Assembly: GCF_040838345.1 (NCBI RefSeq)
Contig: NZ_JBAKFF010000001.1
Coordinates: 1,054,001-1,118,000 of the forward strand
Source of the DNA: Spiribacter sp. 1M189
GTDB taxonomy: Bacteria; Pseudomonadota; Gammaproteobacteria; Nitrococcales; Nitrococcaceae
Direction of reading: 5' to 3'
Length of the DNA: 64,000 nt
Shown: piece after piece, positions 1-10,087 of the stretch
How the letters are laid out: every line of letters starts with the position of its first letter
Position numbering within the stretch: the stretch's first letter is position 1
The notes under the pieces: model-generated
The model's input: only the letters and a program-made list of their open reading frames with translations
What the model was told of the DNA's origin: nothing
The model's database searches: none
Program-made: the position numbers and the translations under genes

Positions 1-276
1 CGCGAGCGCGGGCATGATCGAGAGCATGGGCGCCAGCACAAAGAGGAAGCGGTTGGCGTTCTGCGGCAGCACGACTTCCTTCATGAGCAGCTTGAGCGCG
101 TCGGCGATGGGCTGCAGCAGCCCGTGCCATCCAACCCGGTTCGGACCGCGGCGCAGCTGCATGGAACTGATGACCTTGCGCTCGGCGTAGGTCATGTAGG
201 CCACCGCCACGAACAGCGGCACGATGAGTGCCACGATCTTGGCCACGATCCAGCTGAGTTCGATCAATGCGCTCAT
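1..276 (-). CDS. nuoH: NADH-quinone oxidoreductase subunit H, N-terminal part (cut by window edge)
   Basis: Membrane subunit of complex I that forms part of the quinone-binding channel next to NuoB/D. Only the first 92 codons are present. The frame reads [15 protein letters not shown], a first transmembrane helix, then the conserved [20 protein letters not shown] segment at about residues 27-46, typical of NuoH family N-termini. The ATG shares ATGA with the stop of nuoG, so the two are probably translationally coupled. The C-terminal part lies beyond the left edge. Identification rests on the YAERK and RRGPNRVG motifs and on the operon position after nuoG. Confidence 0.95.
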   Translation of the reverse strand, partial: MSALIELSWIVAKIVALIVPLFVAVAYMTYAERKVISSMQLRRGPNRVGWHGLLQPIADALKLLMKEVVLPQNANRFLFVLAPMLSIMPALA

Positions 277-2687
277 GCACTGTCTCCGGAGGCGCTGACT
301 TCCACCGGCCCGATCAGCGCGCCGAGTCCCTCGCTGCCTGCAACACCCGCGGGGATCCACACACTGCCCGCCGGCACCGCCTCGCTGAGCTCGAGCGGCA
401 TGGAACGGGTGACGCCCCCCTGGGTGACGCGCACCTGCCCGGTGGAGTCCAGCCGCAGGCGCGCCGCATCACTCGGGTTCATGGTTGCCGTGACCGGCGC
501 GGCATGGTCGGTGGCCTGCAGCGAGTCGGCATGGCGGGTGAGCGGATCGACTCCGAACATCGCCGCCTGCCCGATCCGCATCAGCTCCGTCTCGGTGATC
601 GGCGAGGCCTTCACGGGGTTCGTGGGTCGACCGGCGACAACCTCACCGGCGATCGACTGGACCTCATGATGAATCTCATCCGGTGCCTGATACTCGAAGC
701 CGTCGAGCTCAAGCACGTTGGCGAGCACACGCAGGAGCCGCCAGGCGGGCCTTGCCTCACCCTGCGGCTGACCGACTCCGGCGAAGGTCTGCCAGCGCCC
801 CTCGGCGTTGACCAGCGTTCCCGCCGTCTCCCCCAGTGCCGCGATGGGCAGCAGGACGTCGGCGTTCTGCCGCAGCGCCGGCGAATCATGAGTCGCCAGT
901 GCGATCACCGTCTCCGCCGCGCCCAATGCCCTGGTGGCCGCCGCCGCATCAATCAGATCGTGCTCCGGCTCGATGCCCATGAGCAGGTAGGCCTTGCGCG
1001 GGTCCGCCACCATGGCGGCCGCGTCCAGCCCGGCCGCAGCCGCGCCATCGACACGGCGCCCGGGCAATGCCCCGGCGAGCCACGCGCCCGCCGCATTGGC
1101 GCCATTGGTGAGCTCGCCATAGGCGGCTCCCGTCATTCCAGTGATCACAGCCGCCAGGTGACGCAGCTCCGCCCCCGCGGGATGCGCCTCGGCCAGGCCG
1201 CCAAGCAGCACGGCACACCGTCCTTCTCCGCAGAGGCCGGCCGCGATGGCTTGCGCCTCGGCCCCGGGCGCCTCGTCGCCGAGCCAACCGGCAATCTCTT
1301 CCGGCTCGTCGACCCCCTTGCCTCGGGCAACCGCTCGGGCGACAGCGGCGAGTGCCGCCGGCATCTGTGCTGCCGTTACCACCTGCTCGGCCGCCAGATC
1401 GATATTCCAGTCAAACGCGCGGGGGTTGAGCGCCATGATCCGGCCACCGGCTTTCGCCGCCTTGCGCAGGCGGTGGTTGATCAGCGGCTGCTCATGGCGG
1501 GGGTATGCGCCGATGACGAGCGCGGCATCAAGCTGCTCAAGGTCGGCCACCGGCATCTGCAGGCCCGGGTATCCCGTGGCTTCGACGCCGTCGCGGAAAT
1601 CAGCCCGACGCAGCCGGCTGTCGATGTTGTCACTACCAAGTGCCCGCATGATCCGCCCGAGGAGGTACATTTCCTCCAGGGTGGAGGATGGCGAGAGCAA
1701 TGCCCCGAGGGCCTCCGGGCCGTGCTGGTCAACGACCTCGCGCAGCGCGTTGGCAACTTTCTCGATAGCGGTCTGCCAGTCGACACTGTGCCATTCGCCA
1801 TTCTCCCGAATCTGCGGCGAGAGGAGGCGCTCGGCGCTGTAGACGCCCTCGTAGGAGAATCGGTCCCGATCGCTGATCCAGCACTCGTTGACCGCCTCAT
1901 TGTCCCGCGGGACGACCCGCTTGATCGTACCCCGGACCTGATGGAGATCGATGTTGGAGCCGAGGCAGTCATGCGGCGCAATGCTCGCATGGCTGAGCAT
2001 TTCCCAGGCCCGGGCGGTGAAGCGGTACGGCCGCGAGGTCAGCGCACCCACCGGACACAGATCGATGATGTTGCCGGAGAGCTCGGAGTGCACGCCGCTG
2101 CCCACCAGCGTACTGATCTCGGTGTGTTCACCGCGGTACATGGCGCCGAGCTCCGAGGTGCCGGCGATCTCGTCGAGGAAACGGACACAGCGCGTGCAGT
2201 GAATGCAGCGGGTCATCTCGGTGGCCACCAACGGGCCCAGGTTCTCGTCCTTGACCACCCGCTTACGCTCCACGAAACGCGACACGCTCCGCCCATATCC
2301 AAGGGCGAGGTCCTGCAGTTCGCACTCCCCGCCCTGATCACAGATCGGGCAGTCGAGCGGGTGGTTGATGAGCAGGAATTCCATGACACCGCGCTGCGCC
2401 TTGAGGGCGCGCTCGGAGGTCGTCCGCACCACCATGCCATCGGCCACCGCCGTGATGCAGGCAGGCAGCGGCTTTGGCGCCGGCCGGCCGTTCATCTCGA
2501 CATCCACCAGACACATGCGGCAGTTCGCCGGTGCGGAGAGTTTGCTGTGATAGCAGAATCGCGGGATGTCGATGCCGTGCTCGTCGGCGACTGCGATCAG
2601 CGAAGCGCCCTTCGGCGCCTCGATTTCCTGCCCGTCAATGGTGACGCTCACCGTCTCCGGGTTCTGGGTCTCGACTTCTGCGCTCAT
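273..2687 (-). CDS. nuoG: NADH-quinone oxidoreductase subunit G
   Basis: Largest peripheral-arm subunit of complex I (804 aa), carrying Fe-S clusters between the FMN subunit and NuoB. The [2Fe-2S] N1a ligands are visible at C45, C56, C59 and C77. The HxxxCxxCxxxxxC N5 site is H109, C113, C116, C122, and the N4 site is C161, C164, C167 and C211 (CPVGAL). A molybdopterin-oxidoreductase-like domain without cofactor follows. The extra N7 cluster known from E. coli (CxxCxxxC plus a distal Cys, just after the N4 region) is not intact: near residue 237 only one of the first three cysteines remains (PHDCLGSN). Stop overlaps the nuoH start and start overlaps the nuoF stop by 4 bases. Confidence 0.97.
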   Translation of the reverse strand: MSAEVETQNPETVSVTIDGQEIEAPKGASLIAVADEHGIDIPRFCYHSKLSAPANCRMCLVDVEMNGRPAPKPLPACITAVADGMVVRTTSERALKAQRGVMEFLLINHPLDCPICDQGGECELQDLALGYGRSVSRFVERKRVVKDENLGPLVATEMTRCIHCTRCVRFLDEIAGTSELGAMYRGEHTEISTLVGSGVHSELSGNIIDLCPVGALTSRPYRFTARAWEMLSHASIAPHDCLGSNIDLHQVRGTIKRVVPRDNEAVNECWISDRDRFSYEGVYSAERLLSPQIRENGEWHSVDWQTAIEKVANALREVVDQHGPEALGALLSPSSTLEEMYLLGRIMRALGSDNIDSRLRRADFRDGVEATGYPGLQMPVADLEQLDAALVIGAYPRHEQPLINHRLRKAAKAGGRIMALNPRAFDWNIDLAAEQVVTAAQMPAALAAVARAVARGKGVDEPEEIAGWLGDEAPGAEAQAIAAGLCGEGRCAVLLGGLAEAHPAGAELRHLAAVITGMTGAAYGELTNGANAAGAWLAGALPGRRVDGAAAAGLDAAAMVADPRKAYLLMGIEPEHDLIDAAAATRALGAAETVIALATHDSPALRQNADVLLPIAALGETAGTLVNAEGRWQTFAGVGQPQGEARPAWRLLRVLANVLELDGFEYQAPDEIHHEVQSIAGEVVAGRPTNPVKASPITETELMRIGQAAMFGVDPLTRHADSLQATDHAAPVTATMNPSDAARLRLDSTGQVRVTQGGVTRSMPLELSEAVPAGSVWIPAGVAGSEGLGALIGPVEVSASGDSA

Positions 2688-3961
2688 GCCGCTGCCTCGA
2701 CGATGGATCGCTTGTGTTCGATGTAATACTCGAACTCGTGGCGCCAGTGCTTGAGCACGCCCTGCACCGGCCAGGCCGCCGCCTCACCGAAGGCACAGAT
2801 GGTATGCCCGGCGATCTGGCCCGCCGCGGAATCCAGCAACTCCAGATCTTCCGGGCGACCATGGCCTTCATAGATGCGCTTGATCACCCGGTACATCCAG
2901 CCTGTGCCCTCGCGGCAGGGCGTGCACTGCCCGCAGGACTCGGCGTAGTAGAAGCGGCTGATGCGCAGCAGCGCCTGAACCATATCCGTCGTCTCATCCA
3001 TGATAACTACGCCGCCCGAGCCGAGCGCAGAGCCCGCCTCCATCAATGCGTCATAGTCCATGGTGAGCTCCATCATCTGATCGCCCGGGATCATCGGCAT
3101 TGACGAACCGCCGGGGATCACTGCCTTGAGCCTGCGGCCCTTCCAGACGCCGCCCGCCATTTCCAGGAGGTCGCGGAACGGGGTACCCAGCGAGATCTCG
3201 AAGTTGCCCGGCTTCTCGACATGGCCGGAGACGGAGAAGATTTTCATCCCGCCGTTGTTCGGCTTGCCCAGCTCGAGGAACCAGTCCGCACCATTGCGAA
3301 TGATCGCCGGGACGGAAGCGATCGTCTCGGTATTGTTGATCGTCGTGGGCCGACCGTAGACACCCGCCTGGGCCGGGAATGGCGGCTTGTTGCGCGGCAT
3401 CCCCTTCTTGCCCTCGAGGGACTCCATCAGCGCCGATTCCTCGCCGCAGATGTAGGCGCCGGCGCCGATGTAGTTCTGGATCTCGTAATCAAACCCGGAG
3501 CCGAGGATATCCTTGCCCAGATACCCTGCCTCGCGCGCCTCCCGGACCGCCTGCTCCATGCGGGAGAAGGGCTCTTTCATGAACTCGCCGCGCATGTAGT
3601 TAAACCCGGTGGTGGCACCCATCGCGTACCCGGCGATGATCATTCCCTCGACCAGCGCATGCGGGTTGTAGCGCAGGATGTCACGGTCCTTGCAGGTACC
3701 CGGTTCCGACTCGTCGGAGTTGCACAGGAGGTACTTCGGACCCGGGGCATTGCGCGGCATGAAGCTCCATTTCATTCCCGCCGGGAAGCCGGCACCACCC
3801 CGCCCGCGCAGATTGGCCGATTTGATCGTCTCGATGATGTCCTCCTGGCTCATGCCATCCCGGAGGACTTTTTCCAGCGCCTGGTAACCACCGGTCGCCC
3901 GATAGTTCTCAAGGGTCCAGGGCTCATCGAATTGCAGGGTCGTGTAGCAGACGTTGGTCAT
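2684..3961 (-). CDS. nuoF: NADH-quinone oxidoreductase subunit F
   Basis: NADH-oxidising, FMN-binding subunit of complex I (425 aa from the chosen start). The glycine-rich GRGGAGFPAGMKW nucleotide/FMN loop lies near residues 53-65. The N3 [4Fe-4S] cluster ligands are C343, C346, C349 (ESCGQCTPCREGTGW) and C389. The open frame extends 36 codons further upstream into nuoE, but that part is basic and unlike the family. The ATG at 3961, giving MTNVCYTTLQF, is 2 bases after the nuoE stop and gives the usual family length, so I chose it. Sits between nuoE and nuoG in the normal nuo order. Confidence 0.97.
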   Translation of the reverse strand: MTNVCYTTLQFDEPWTLENYRATGGYQALEKVLRDGMSQEDIIETIKSANLRGRGGAGFPAGMKWSFMPRNAPGPKYLLCNSDESEPGTCKDRDILRYNPHALVEGMIIAGYAMGATTGFNYMRGEFMKEPFSRMEQAVREAREAGYLGKDILGSGFDYEIQNYIGAGAYICGEESALMESLEGKKGMPRNKPPFPAQAGVYGRPTTINNTETIASVPAIIRNGADWFLELGKPNNGGMKIFSVSGHVEKPGNFEISLGTPFRDLLEMAGGVWKGRRLKAVIPGGSSMPMIPGDQMMELTMDYDALMEAGSALGSGGVVIMDETTDMVQALLRISRFYYAESCGQCTPCREGTGWMYRVIKRIYEGHGRPEDLELLDSAAGQIAGHTICAFGEAAAWPVQGVLKHWRHEFEYYIEHKRSIVEAAA

Positions 3962-3963
3962 GA

Positions 3964-4476
3964 CTACTCCAGCTCGTCGAGAATTCGGTCGATTTTCTCG
4001 GGCGTGAGGTCGGTGTAATACTCCTCGTCCACGAGCATCATGGGCGCGCCGGCGCAGGCCGCCAGGCACTCTTCCTCTCGCTTGAGGGTAATGCGCCCGT
4101 CAGCGGTGGTCTCGCCCAGGCTGATTCCCAGCTTTTTCTCCACATGCTCGACGATCTCGTCGGAGCCGCGGAGCATGCAGGAAATGTTGGTACAGATATT
4201 GACCTTGTGGCGGCCGGTGGGCTTGACGTCGAACATGCCATAGAAGGTGGCCACCTCGTAGACCCGTGCCGGCGGCATGCCGAGATAGTCAGCCACTGCA
4301 TCCATCCGAGCCGGTGGCAGCCATCCTCCACTGTTGTGCTGAACTACGTGAAGCGCCGGAATCACCGCGGAGCGACGCCCTTCCGCATTGTCGGGGAAGC
4401 GACCGAGCCACTGATCGATTTCCTCGCGCTCGGCATCCGTCAGTCCGGCCTCAACCTGGTTTTCGGCGCTGCTCAC
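3964..4476 (-). CDS. nuoE: NADH-quinone oxidoreductase subunit E
   Basis: 24-kDa-type subunit of complex I (170 aa) with a thioredoxin-like fold holding the off-path [2Fe-2S] cluster N1b. The four ligands are visible as C95 and C100 ([11 protein letters not shown]) and C137 and C141 ([10 protein letters not shown]). The N-terminal helical region contains [13 protein letters not shown] and [11 protein letters not shown], both conserved in NuoE. The start ATG overlaps the nuoD stop by 4 bases, so translation is probably coupled. Length and motifs are ordinary for the family. Confidence 0.96.
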   Translation of the reverse strand: MSSAENQVEAGLTDAEREEIDQWLGRFPDNAEGRRSAVIPALHVVQHNSGGWLPPARMDAVADYLGMPPARVYEVATFYGMFDVKPTGRHKVNICTNISCMLRGSDEIVEHVEKKLGISLGETTADGRITLKREEECLAACAGAPMMLVDEEYYTDLTPEKIDRILDELE

Positions 4477-5726
4477 CGATCCACCTCCCCGAATACGATA
4501 TCCATGGTTCCCATCACCGTCACCACATCGGCCAGCATATGACCGCGGACCATTTCGTCCATGGCCGCCATGTGTGCGAACCCCGGGGCGCGCAGTTTGA
4601 GCCGATACGGCTTATTGGCGCCGTCGGAGACGATGTAGGCGCCGAACTCGCCCTTGGGTGCCTCGATCGAGGCATAGACCTCGCCCGGTGGCGTGCAGTA
4701 ACCCTCGGTGAAGAGCTTGAAGTGATGAATCAGCGATTCCATGTCATCCTTCATTTCCTCACGACTCGGCGGCACGACCTTGTGGTCGCTGAGCATCACC
4801 GGCCCGCCGTTGCGACGCAGCCATTCGATGCACTGCCGGATGATGCGGACCGACTGCCGGAGCTCTTCCATGCGGACCAGGTAGCGATCGTAGCAATCCC
4901 CGCTAGTGCCCACTGGAATGTCGAAGTCCATCCGGTCATAGACCTCGTAGGGCTGCTTGCGTCGCAGATCCCATTCAATTCCCGAGCCACGGAGCATCGG
5001 ACCAGTGAAGCCGAGCTGAAGCGCCCGCTCCGGCGATACGATCGCCACGTCCACCAGGCGCTGCTTCCAGATCCGGTTATCGGTGAGCAGCGTCTCGATT
5101 TCCTCGATCGTGCCCACAAAACGGTCGCAGAAGGCCTCGATGAAGTCGAGCATGCTGCCTTCGCGATCGGCGTTCATGCGCTTGAGTTCCTTGTCGTTGC
5201 GGAACTCCGACTCGCGGTATTTCGGCATGCGCTCCGGCAGGTCGCGGTAGACGCCACCAGGCCGGTAGTAGGTCGCGTGCATACGCGCGCCGCTGACCGC
5301 CTCATAGCAGTCCATCAGTTCCTCACGCTCCTTGAACGCGTAGAGGAACACCGTCATGGCGCCCACATCGAGACCATGGGCCCCGATCCAGAGCAGATGA
5401 TTCAGGATCCGGGTGATTTCGTCGAACATCACGCGGATGTACTGCGCCCGCTCCGGTGGCTTGATGCCGAGCAGTTTCTCAATGGCGAGCACGTAGGCAT
5501 GCTCGTTACACATCATTGAGACGTAATCCAGCCGATCCATGTAGCCGATGCTCTGATTGAACGGCTTGGTCTCGGCGAGTTTTTCCGTGGCGCGGTGCAG
5601 GAGGCCAATATGCGGGTCGGCATGCCGCACGACCTCGCCATCCATCTCCAGCACCAGTCGCAGCACGCCATGGGCCGCCGGATGCTGCGGCCCGAAATTG
5701 ACCGTGTAGCTACTGATCTCAGGCAT
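4473..5726 (-). CDS. nuoD: NADH-quinone oxidoreductase subunit D
   Basis: 49-kDa-type subunit of complex I (417 aa), related to NiFe-hydrogenase large subunits. With NuoB it forms the quinone-reduction site. The start [20 protein letters not shown] gives the canonical N-terminal quinone-site loop. Further markers are [23 protein letters not shown] and the C-terminal [13 protein letters not shown] and DIVFGEVDR ending. The open frame extends 15 codons upstream with an arginine-rich run, which I reject because the ATG at 5726 fits the family. The start lies within the last codons of nuoC (8-base overlap). Confidence 0.97.
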   Translation of the reverse strand: MPEISSYTVNFGPQHPAAHGVLRLVLEMDGEVVRHADPHIGLLHRATEKLAETKPFNQSIGYMDRLDYVSMMCNEHAYVLAIEKLLGIKPPERAQYIRVMFDEITRILNHLLWIGAHGLDVGAMTVFLYAFKEREELMDCYEAVSGARMHATYYRPGGVYRDLPERMPKYRESEFRNDKELKRMNADREGSMLDFIEAFCDRFVGTIEEIETLLTDNRIWKQRLVDVAIVSPERALQLGFTGPMLRGSGIEWDLRRKQPYEVYDRMDFDIPVGTSGDCYDRYLVRMEELRQSVRIIRQCIEWLRRNGGPVMLSDHKVVPPSREEMKDDMESLIHHFKLFTEGYCTPPGEVYASIEAPKGEFGAYIVSDGANKPYRLKLRAPGFAHMAAMDEMVRGHMLADVVTVMGTMDIVFGEVDR

Positions 5727-6450
5727 CAGATGCCTCCTGCGTCGCCGGATCGGTATAGCGGTTGTCGTCACGGATCACCCGCGGCACCAGGACACGCGGC
5801 TCGATCGAGACGGGCTCATAGACCACGCGCCCCCGGTTCTCGTCGTAACGCACTTCGACATTGCCGATCAGCGGGAAATCCTTGCGGAAGGGATGCCCGA
5901 CAAATCCGTAATCGGTCAGTATGCGGCGCAGATCCGGATGGCCGTTGAACAGGATGCCGAAGAGATCAAAAGCCTCCCGCTCCTGCCAGTTGGCCGATGC
6001 CCAGAGGGGCACGATGGAGTCGAGCATGGGCAGATCGTCATCGGCTGCGTAGCAGCGGACACGGACGCGATGGTTGTGCCGCACGGAGAGCAGCTGATAG
6101 ACCGCAGCGAAACGACGGCCAGTGTTGCTCTCGATGGGCTGCACGCCATAGATCCCGGTCAGACCCAGACGGCCCGTGGTAAAGCCGTCTACCCCCCGGC
6201 TGAAGCCGGTATTGGTCGCTTCATCGGTGATCCACTCGTCCTGACCGTAGGCGGCGTAATCCACCCCGGCGATATCCAGAAGCTGGTCAAACGCCAGCAG
6301 CTCACTGTCGCGCAGCTGCTCCAGCGCCCGGTAGAGGTGATCGGGCGCCACCTCGACTTCGGCTTCCCCGTACTCGCAGCGGCTGTCGACGATCCATTCA
6401 CCCAGGGCGGAACGCACCTGCTCCAAGACTTTCTCTGGCGACCTGGCCAT
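5719..6450 (-). CDS. nuoC: NADH-quinone oxidoreductase subunit C
   Basis: 30-kDa-type subunit of complex I (243 aa), bridging NuoD and NuoE/G in the peripheral arm. The family signature [22 protein letters not shown] followed by [18 protein letters not shown] is present in the C-terminal half. It is a separate gene here, not fused to nuoD as in enterobacteria. The ATG at 6450 begins [19 protein letters not shown]; the gap to nuoB is 11 bases. The C-terminal extension after the [10 protein letters not shown] motif, with [15 protein letters not shown], is normal for beta/gammaproteobacterial NuoC. Confidence 0.96.
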   Translation of the reverse strand: MARSPEKVLEQVRSALGEWIVDSRCEYGEAEVEVAPDHLYRALEQLRDSELLAFDQLLDIAGVDYAAYGQDEWITDEATNTGFSRGVDGFTTGRLGLTGIYGVQPIESNTGRRFAAVYQLLSVRHNHRVRVRCYAADDDLPMLDSIVPLWASANWQEREAFDLFGILFNGHPDLRRILTDYGFVGHPFRKDFPLIGNVEVRYDENRGRVVYEPVSIEPRVLVPRVIRDDNRYTDPATQEASDA

Positions 6451-6461
6451 GGCCGAGCTCC

Positions 6462-6938
6462 TCAGCGCGCGATGGTGTTGGTACGCCGAATCTTGTTCTG
6501 CAGCTGAACCACTCCGTAGAGCAATGCTTCGGCGGTGGGCGGACAGCCCGGGACGTAGATATCGACTGGCACGATGCGGTCACAGCCACGGGTCACGGAG
6601 TACGAGTAATGGTAGTACCCCCCGCCGTTGGCGCAGGAGCCCATGGAGATGACCCATTTCGGATCCGGCATCTGGTCATAGACGCGACGCAGGGCGGGCG
6701 CCATTTTATTGACCAGAGTCCCAGCGACGATCATGACATCGGACTGCCGCGGCGACGGACGGAAGATCAGACCCATGCGGTCCATGTCGTACCGCGCCGC
6801 CCCGGCATGCATCATCTCAACGGCACAGCAGGCAAGACCGAAGGTCATGGGCCAGAGCGACCCGGTACGCGCCCAGTTGATGAGCTTGTCGGCCGAGGTG
6901 GTGACAAAACCCTTCTCGAGAACGCCCTCTATTCCCAT
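6462..6938 (-). CDS. nuoB: NADH-quinone oxidoreductase subunit B
   Basis: PSST-type subunit of complex I (158 aa) that holds the terminal [4Fe-4S] cluster N2. Ligands are the tandem C37 and C38 ([10 protein letters not shown]), C102 (GSCANGGG) and C132 ([12 protein letters not shown]). I take [15 protein letters not shown] as the start; the frame continues 7 codons upstream inside nuoA, and an alternative start there cannot be excluded. The gene overlaps the end of nuoA by about 10 bases, consistent with coupled translation within the operon. Confidence 0.96.
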   Translation of the reverse strand: MGIEGVLEKGFVTTSADKLINWARTGSLWPMTFGLACCAVEMMHAGAARYDMDRMGLIFRPSPRQSDVMIVAGTLVNKMAPALRRVYDQMPDPKWVISMGSCANGGGYYHYSYSVTRGCDRIVPVDIYVPGCPPTAEALLYGVVQLQNKIRRTNTIAR

Positions 6939-7285
6939 TCCAGCGCCCCCTTCTTCCACTCGTAGAGAAACCCGACCAGCAGAACGCCGATGAAGATGGC
7001 CATTGCCCCGAACCCGAACAGCCCGATGTCATCGAGCACGATGGCCCAGGGGAAAAGGAACGCGATCTCCAGGTCGAAGATAATGAACAGAATGGCCACG
7101 AGGTAATACCGCACGTCGAACTGCATGCGCGAGTCCTCGAAGGCCTCGAAGCCGCACTCGTACGGAGTGAGCTTTTCATGATCCGGACGGCGTGGCGCCA
7201 GGATGAAGCCGGCCGCCAGTGGCGCAACGCCTATCAGCATCGCCAGGACGATGAAAACCAGGACCGGTAGATAGCTCTCGACCAT
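6929..7285 (-). CDS. nuoA: NADH-quinone oxidoreductase subunit A
   Basis: Small membrane subunit of complex I (118 aa) with three predicted helices: an N-terminal one ([20 protein letters not shown]), a middle one ([19 protein letters not shown]) and a C-terminal one ([17 protein letters not shown]). The loop [18 protein letters not shown] is the conserved quinone-site loop with the invariant YECG. It is the first nuo gene and starts 45 bases after the end of tRNA-Leu(GAG). No good Shine-Dalgarno sequence is visible directly before the ATG. The open frame runs 29 codons upstream into the tRNA gene; I reject that extension. Confidence 0.95.
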   Translation of the reverse strand: MVESYLPVLVFIVLAMLIGVAPLAAGFILAPRRPDHEKLTPYECGFEAFEDSRMQFDVRYYLVAILFIIFDLEIAFLFPWAIVLDDIGLFGFGAMAIFIGVLLVGFLYEWKKGALEWE

Positions 7286-7330
7286 AGGCGGACGACACCC
7301 TGTAATCGGAAACGATTGACTGGACTGAAA

Positions 7331-7415
7331 TGGTGCGGATGGCCGGACTCGAACCGGCACGGCTTGCGCCACTGCCCCCTCAAGACAGCGTGTCTACCAG
7401 TTCCACCACATCCGC
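7331..7415 (-). tRNA. leuU: tRNA-Leu(GAG)
   Basis: Read on the minus strand the sequence folds as a class II tRNA of 85 nt. The 7-bp acceptor is GCGGATG with CATCCGC, followed by an encoded ACCA end. There is a GGTGGAACTGGTAGACAC D-arm, a variable arm, and a GGTTCGAGTCC T-loop. The anticodon stem-loop CTGTC-TTGAGGG-GGCAG gives anticodon GAG (codons CUC/CUU). Its place beside secG matches leuU in other gammaproteobacteria. No terminator is seen between it and nuoA. Confidence 0.97.
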
Positions 7416-7441
7416 GTCACGGTAGCCCTTTTACCTCTCCG

Positions 7442-7470
7442 ATATTAACAGTGCCGCCGTTTGGCGACAA
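7442..7470 (-). promoter_or_regulatory. Candidate sigma70 promoter for tRNA-Leu(GAG) and possibly the nuo operon
   Basis: On the minus strand, TTGTCG (7465-7470) and TAATAT (7442-7447) are separated by exactly 17 bases, and the predicted start lies about 20 bases before the tRNA 5' end. Because nothing resembling a terminator separates the tRNA from nuoA, this promoter could also feed the nuo genes. Confidence 0.55.
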
Positions 7471-7513
7471 CGACAATCGCCCCCGATTGCACCCCGAAGG
7501 CCTAAGCTTCCGC

Positions 7514-7876
7514 CTACTCCGGAGCCGGCGCTGGTGCCGCCGAGCCGCTCGCGTCGTCCTGCTCTCCAGCCGGTGCCGGCGCAGAATCCAGCACCGACTC
7601 CGAGCTCTGCGACGCCTGCTCCACGACACTGCCGCCGCTGTTGAACGTGCCCGCCATGATCGCCAGCGTCAGGCTGGTCACGAAAAAGCCAACCCCCAGC
7701 ACCCCAGTCAGCCGCCCCAGGAACGAGGCGGAGCCGCGGGCACCGAAAACCGTGCTCGACGCACCACTGCCGAAGGCGGCACCGGCATCGGCGCCCTTGC
7801 CATGCTGCAGCAGAACCACGCCGATGAGCACCAGCGCCAGGGCGAGGTGGATAACCAGCACAATCGTGTACATCAC
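7514..7876 (-). CDS. secG: Preprotein translocase subunit SecG
   Basis: Inner-membrane accessory subunit of SecYEG (120 aa). Two hydrophobic helices are visible, VLVIHLALALVLIGVVLL at the N-terminus and a second near residues 55-75. Between them is the conserved cytoplasmic loop HGKGADAGAAFGSGASSTVFG followed by FLGRLT. The tail after about residue 80 is an acidic, Ser/Ala/Pro-rich stretch of variable sequence, as is common in proteobacterial SecG. It lies 27 bases after tpiA and before tRNA-Leu, the usual gammaproteobacterial arrangement. Two adjacent ATGs start the frame and either could be used. Confidence 0.95.
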   Translation of the reverse strand: MMYTIVLVIHLALALVLIGVVLLQHGKGADAGAAFGSGASSTVFGARGSASFLGRLTGVLGVGFFVTSLTLAIMAGTFNSGGSVVEQASQSSESVLDSAPAPAGEQDDASGSAAPAPAPE

Positions 7877-7903
7877 AAATCCGATCTAACTGTCTGCGGG
7901 GGT

Positions 7904-8662
7904 TCAGCCCCGCGCTGCCGCGGCACAGATGGCCACGAAATCTTCTGCATCAAGCGAGGCGCCGCCGATCAGCCCCCCATCCACATCCGGCTGGGCGAGC
8001 AGGTCGGCCGCGTTGGCCGGCTTCATGCTCCCGCCGTAGAGCAACCGCATCTCGTCGGCCAGCGCCGGCTGGCGCTCAGCCAGGATTTCCCGGATGAAGG
8101 CATGAACGCCCTGAGCCTGCTCCGCGGTGGCGGTGCGCCCGGTGCCAATCGCCCAGACCGGCTCGTAGGCGATCACCCCACCCCCCAGACCGGCGGCCGA
8201 CTCGAGCCGGTCGACCACGCCGTTGATCTGTTCGGCCACGACGGCCTGAGTACGCCCCGCATCGCGCTCCTCGAGGGTCTCGCCAACACATAGGATCGGC
8301 CGCAGGCGCGCCTTGAGCGCTTGTGCGTAACGGGCGGCAATGGCTGCATCATCCTCGCCGTAGAACTGGCGACGTTCGGAATGCCCCAGAATGACGTAGC
8401 TCACGCCGAGATCGGCGAGCATATCCGCCGCAATCTCCCCGGTGCGCGCGCCCTGCTCGGCGTCGGCGCAATTCTGGGCGCCGAGTCGGACGCCTTCTTT
8501 GAGCCGATCGCCAACCATCGGGAGGTGGACAAACGGCGGGCACATCACTGTTTCAATGCCATCGAGCCCGGCCGCGCGCTCTACGACGGCATCCGCGAGC
8601 GCCATCGCGTCTGCGCTCAGGCCATTCATCTTCCAGTTGCCGGCAATCAGTGGCGTGCGCAT
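7904..8662 (-). CDS. tpiA: Triosephosphate isomerase
   Basis: Interconverts dihydroxyacetone phosphate and glyceraldehyde-3-phosphate in glycolysis and gluconeogenesis (252 aa, TIM barrel, cytosolic). The substrate lysine is K11 in AGNWKMNG. The catalytic His lies in VILGHSERRQFYGE, the catalytic Glu in AYEPVWAIGTGRTAT (mobile loop 6), and the phosphate-binding LYGGSMKPANA and GLIGGASL segments follow. All key residues appear intact. It sits between glmM (54 bases upstream) and secG, a placement seen in Pseudomonas-type genomes. Confidence 0.98.
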   Translation of the reverse strand: MRTPLIAGNWKMNGLSADAMALADAVVERAAGLDGIETVMCPPFVHLPMVGDRLKEGVRLGAQNCADAEQGARTGEIAADMLADLGVSYVILGHSERRQFYGEDDAAIAARYAQALKARLRPILCVGETLEERDAGRTQAVVAEQINGVVDRLESAAGLGGGVIAYEPVWAIGTGRTATAEQAQGVHAFIREILAERQPALADEMRLLYGGSMKPANAADLLAQPDVDGGLIGGASLDAEDFVAICAAAARG

Positions 8663-8716
8663 ATCCCTACTTCCCCACGCAAAGCCTAAGGAGGTTACTG
8701 ATGGACGCCGCGGGAA

Positions 8717-10087
8717 TCAATCGTTGACCGCGGGTTCGGCCGGACGATGGCCGCAGCATGCACGGACCTGTTCGGCGAGTTCGATGGCCAGTTCCTCAAC
8801 ACGCACCCGGTCATCGCCCTCGACCATCACCCGTAATACCGGCTCGGTGCCTGAGGGGCGCAGAAGCACCCGACCCGCACCCGCGAGGCGTGCCTCGAGA
8901 TCGCCGACGGCGGCTGTGATGCGCTGGTCCGATAGCGGGTCGCTGCCGGGCTGGATCGGGACGTTGACCATATGCTGGGGCAGAAGCGCCATACCATCCG
9001 CGAGATCGGACAGCGGCCGCCCGGAGTCCATGGCCGCGCCCAACGCCTGGAGCGCCGAGACGACGCCGTCGCCGGTCGTTGTCCGGTCCAGGCAGACGAT
9101 ATGCCCGGACGACTCACCGCCGAGCATCCCGTTTCGCGCGCGCAGGAGCTCGAGCACATAGCGATCCCCGACCCGGGCACGCTGGAAATCGATCCCGCGG
9201 CCTTCCAGTGCCAGCTCCAGACCGAAATTGCTCATCTGGGTACCCACCACCGGCCCCTCCAGCAGGCCCTGATCGTGACGGTGGCGTGCGATGATCCACA
9301 GCAACTGATCGCCGTCGAGCACCGCGCCGCGATGGTCGACCATAATGACGCGGTCGCCGTCGCCGTCCAGCGCAATGCCTGCGTCCGCGCCCGTCTCGAC
9401 GACCAGGCGTTGCAGCGCCTCCGGATGGGTGGAGCCGCAGTCGACATTGATGTTCAGCCCGTCAGGCTGCGCTCCGTGTCGAATCACCGTGGCACCGAGC
9501 TCTTCAAAAACGGCCGGGGCGACCTGGTAGCCGGCGCCATTGGCGCAATCGACGACCAGTGTTAAGCCGTGCAGGCTCAACCCCGCGCCCAGGGAATGCT
9601 TGCAGAACTCGATATAACGCCCCGGCGCATCCAGAAGACGACTGGCCTTGCCGAGCGCCGCGGAGGCCACCGTCTCAAGCGGCCGGTCGAGCTCCCGTTC
9701 AATGGCCTCTTCCACCGCATCATCGAGCTTGAAGCCGTCGGCCGAGAAGAATTTGATGCCGTTGTCATGATGACTGTTGTGAGACGCGCTAATGACGATC
9801 CCCGCATTGGCGCGCAGTGTGCGGGTGAGATAGGCAATACCCGGCGTGGGCATGGGACCGAGCAGTCGAATATCGACGCCGGCGGCGGAGAGACCCGCCT
9901 CAAGGGCCGACTCGAACATGTAGTTGGAAAGCCGGGTGTCCTTGCCAATGAGCACTTCGCCGGAGCCATCACGATGCCCGATCACCCGGCCGGCGGCCCA
10001 GCCAAGCTTGAGCACGAAATCCGCCGTAATCGGCGGCACACCCACCTGGCCCCGAATCCCGTCGGTGCCGAAATAGCGCCTGCTCAT
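8717..10087 (-). CDS. glmM: Phosphoglucosamine mutase
   Basis: Converts glucosamine-6-phosphate to glucosamine-1-phosphate on the way to UDP-GlcNAc for peptidoglycan and LPS (456 aa, cytosolic). The N-terminus [16 protein letters not shown] is the family hallmark. The phosphoserine is S102 in [16 protein letters not shown], the metal-binding loop is [11 protein letters not shown], the sugar-specificity loop is GGESSGHIV, and the phosphate-binding end is [14 protein letters not shown]. The start overlaps the folP stop by 4 bases, so folP-glmM form a coupled pair as in E. coli. Confidence 0.98.
   Translation of the reverse strand: MSRRYFGTDGIRGQVGVPPITADFVLKLGWAAGRVIGHRDGSGEVLIGKDTRLSNYMFESALEAGLSAAGVDIRLLGPMPTPGIAYLTRTLRANAGIVISASHNSHHDNGIKFFSADGFKLDDAVEEAIERELDRPLETVASAALGKASRLLDAPGRYIEFCKHSLGAGLSLHGLTLVVDCANGAGYQVAPAVFEELGATVIRHGAQPDGLNINVDCGSTHPEALQRLVVETGADAGIALDGDGDRVIMVDHRGAVLDGDQLLWIIARHRHDQGLLEGPVVGTQMSNFGLELALEGRGIDFQRARVGDRYVLELLRARNGMLGGESSGHIVCLDRTTTGDGVVSALQALGAAMDSGRPLSDLADGMALLPQHMVNVPIQPGSDPLSDQRITAAVGDLEARLAGAGRVLLRPSGTEPVLRVMVEGDDRVRVEELAIELAEQVRACCGHRPAEPAVND

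Noticed and set aside
267-2726. An 819-codon open frame on the plus strand across nuoG
   Set aside because: It is a mirror of nuoG, which has all its Fe-S motifs. The plus frame is rich in Arg, His and Asp with no recognisable domain, typical of antisense frames in GC-rich DNA.
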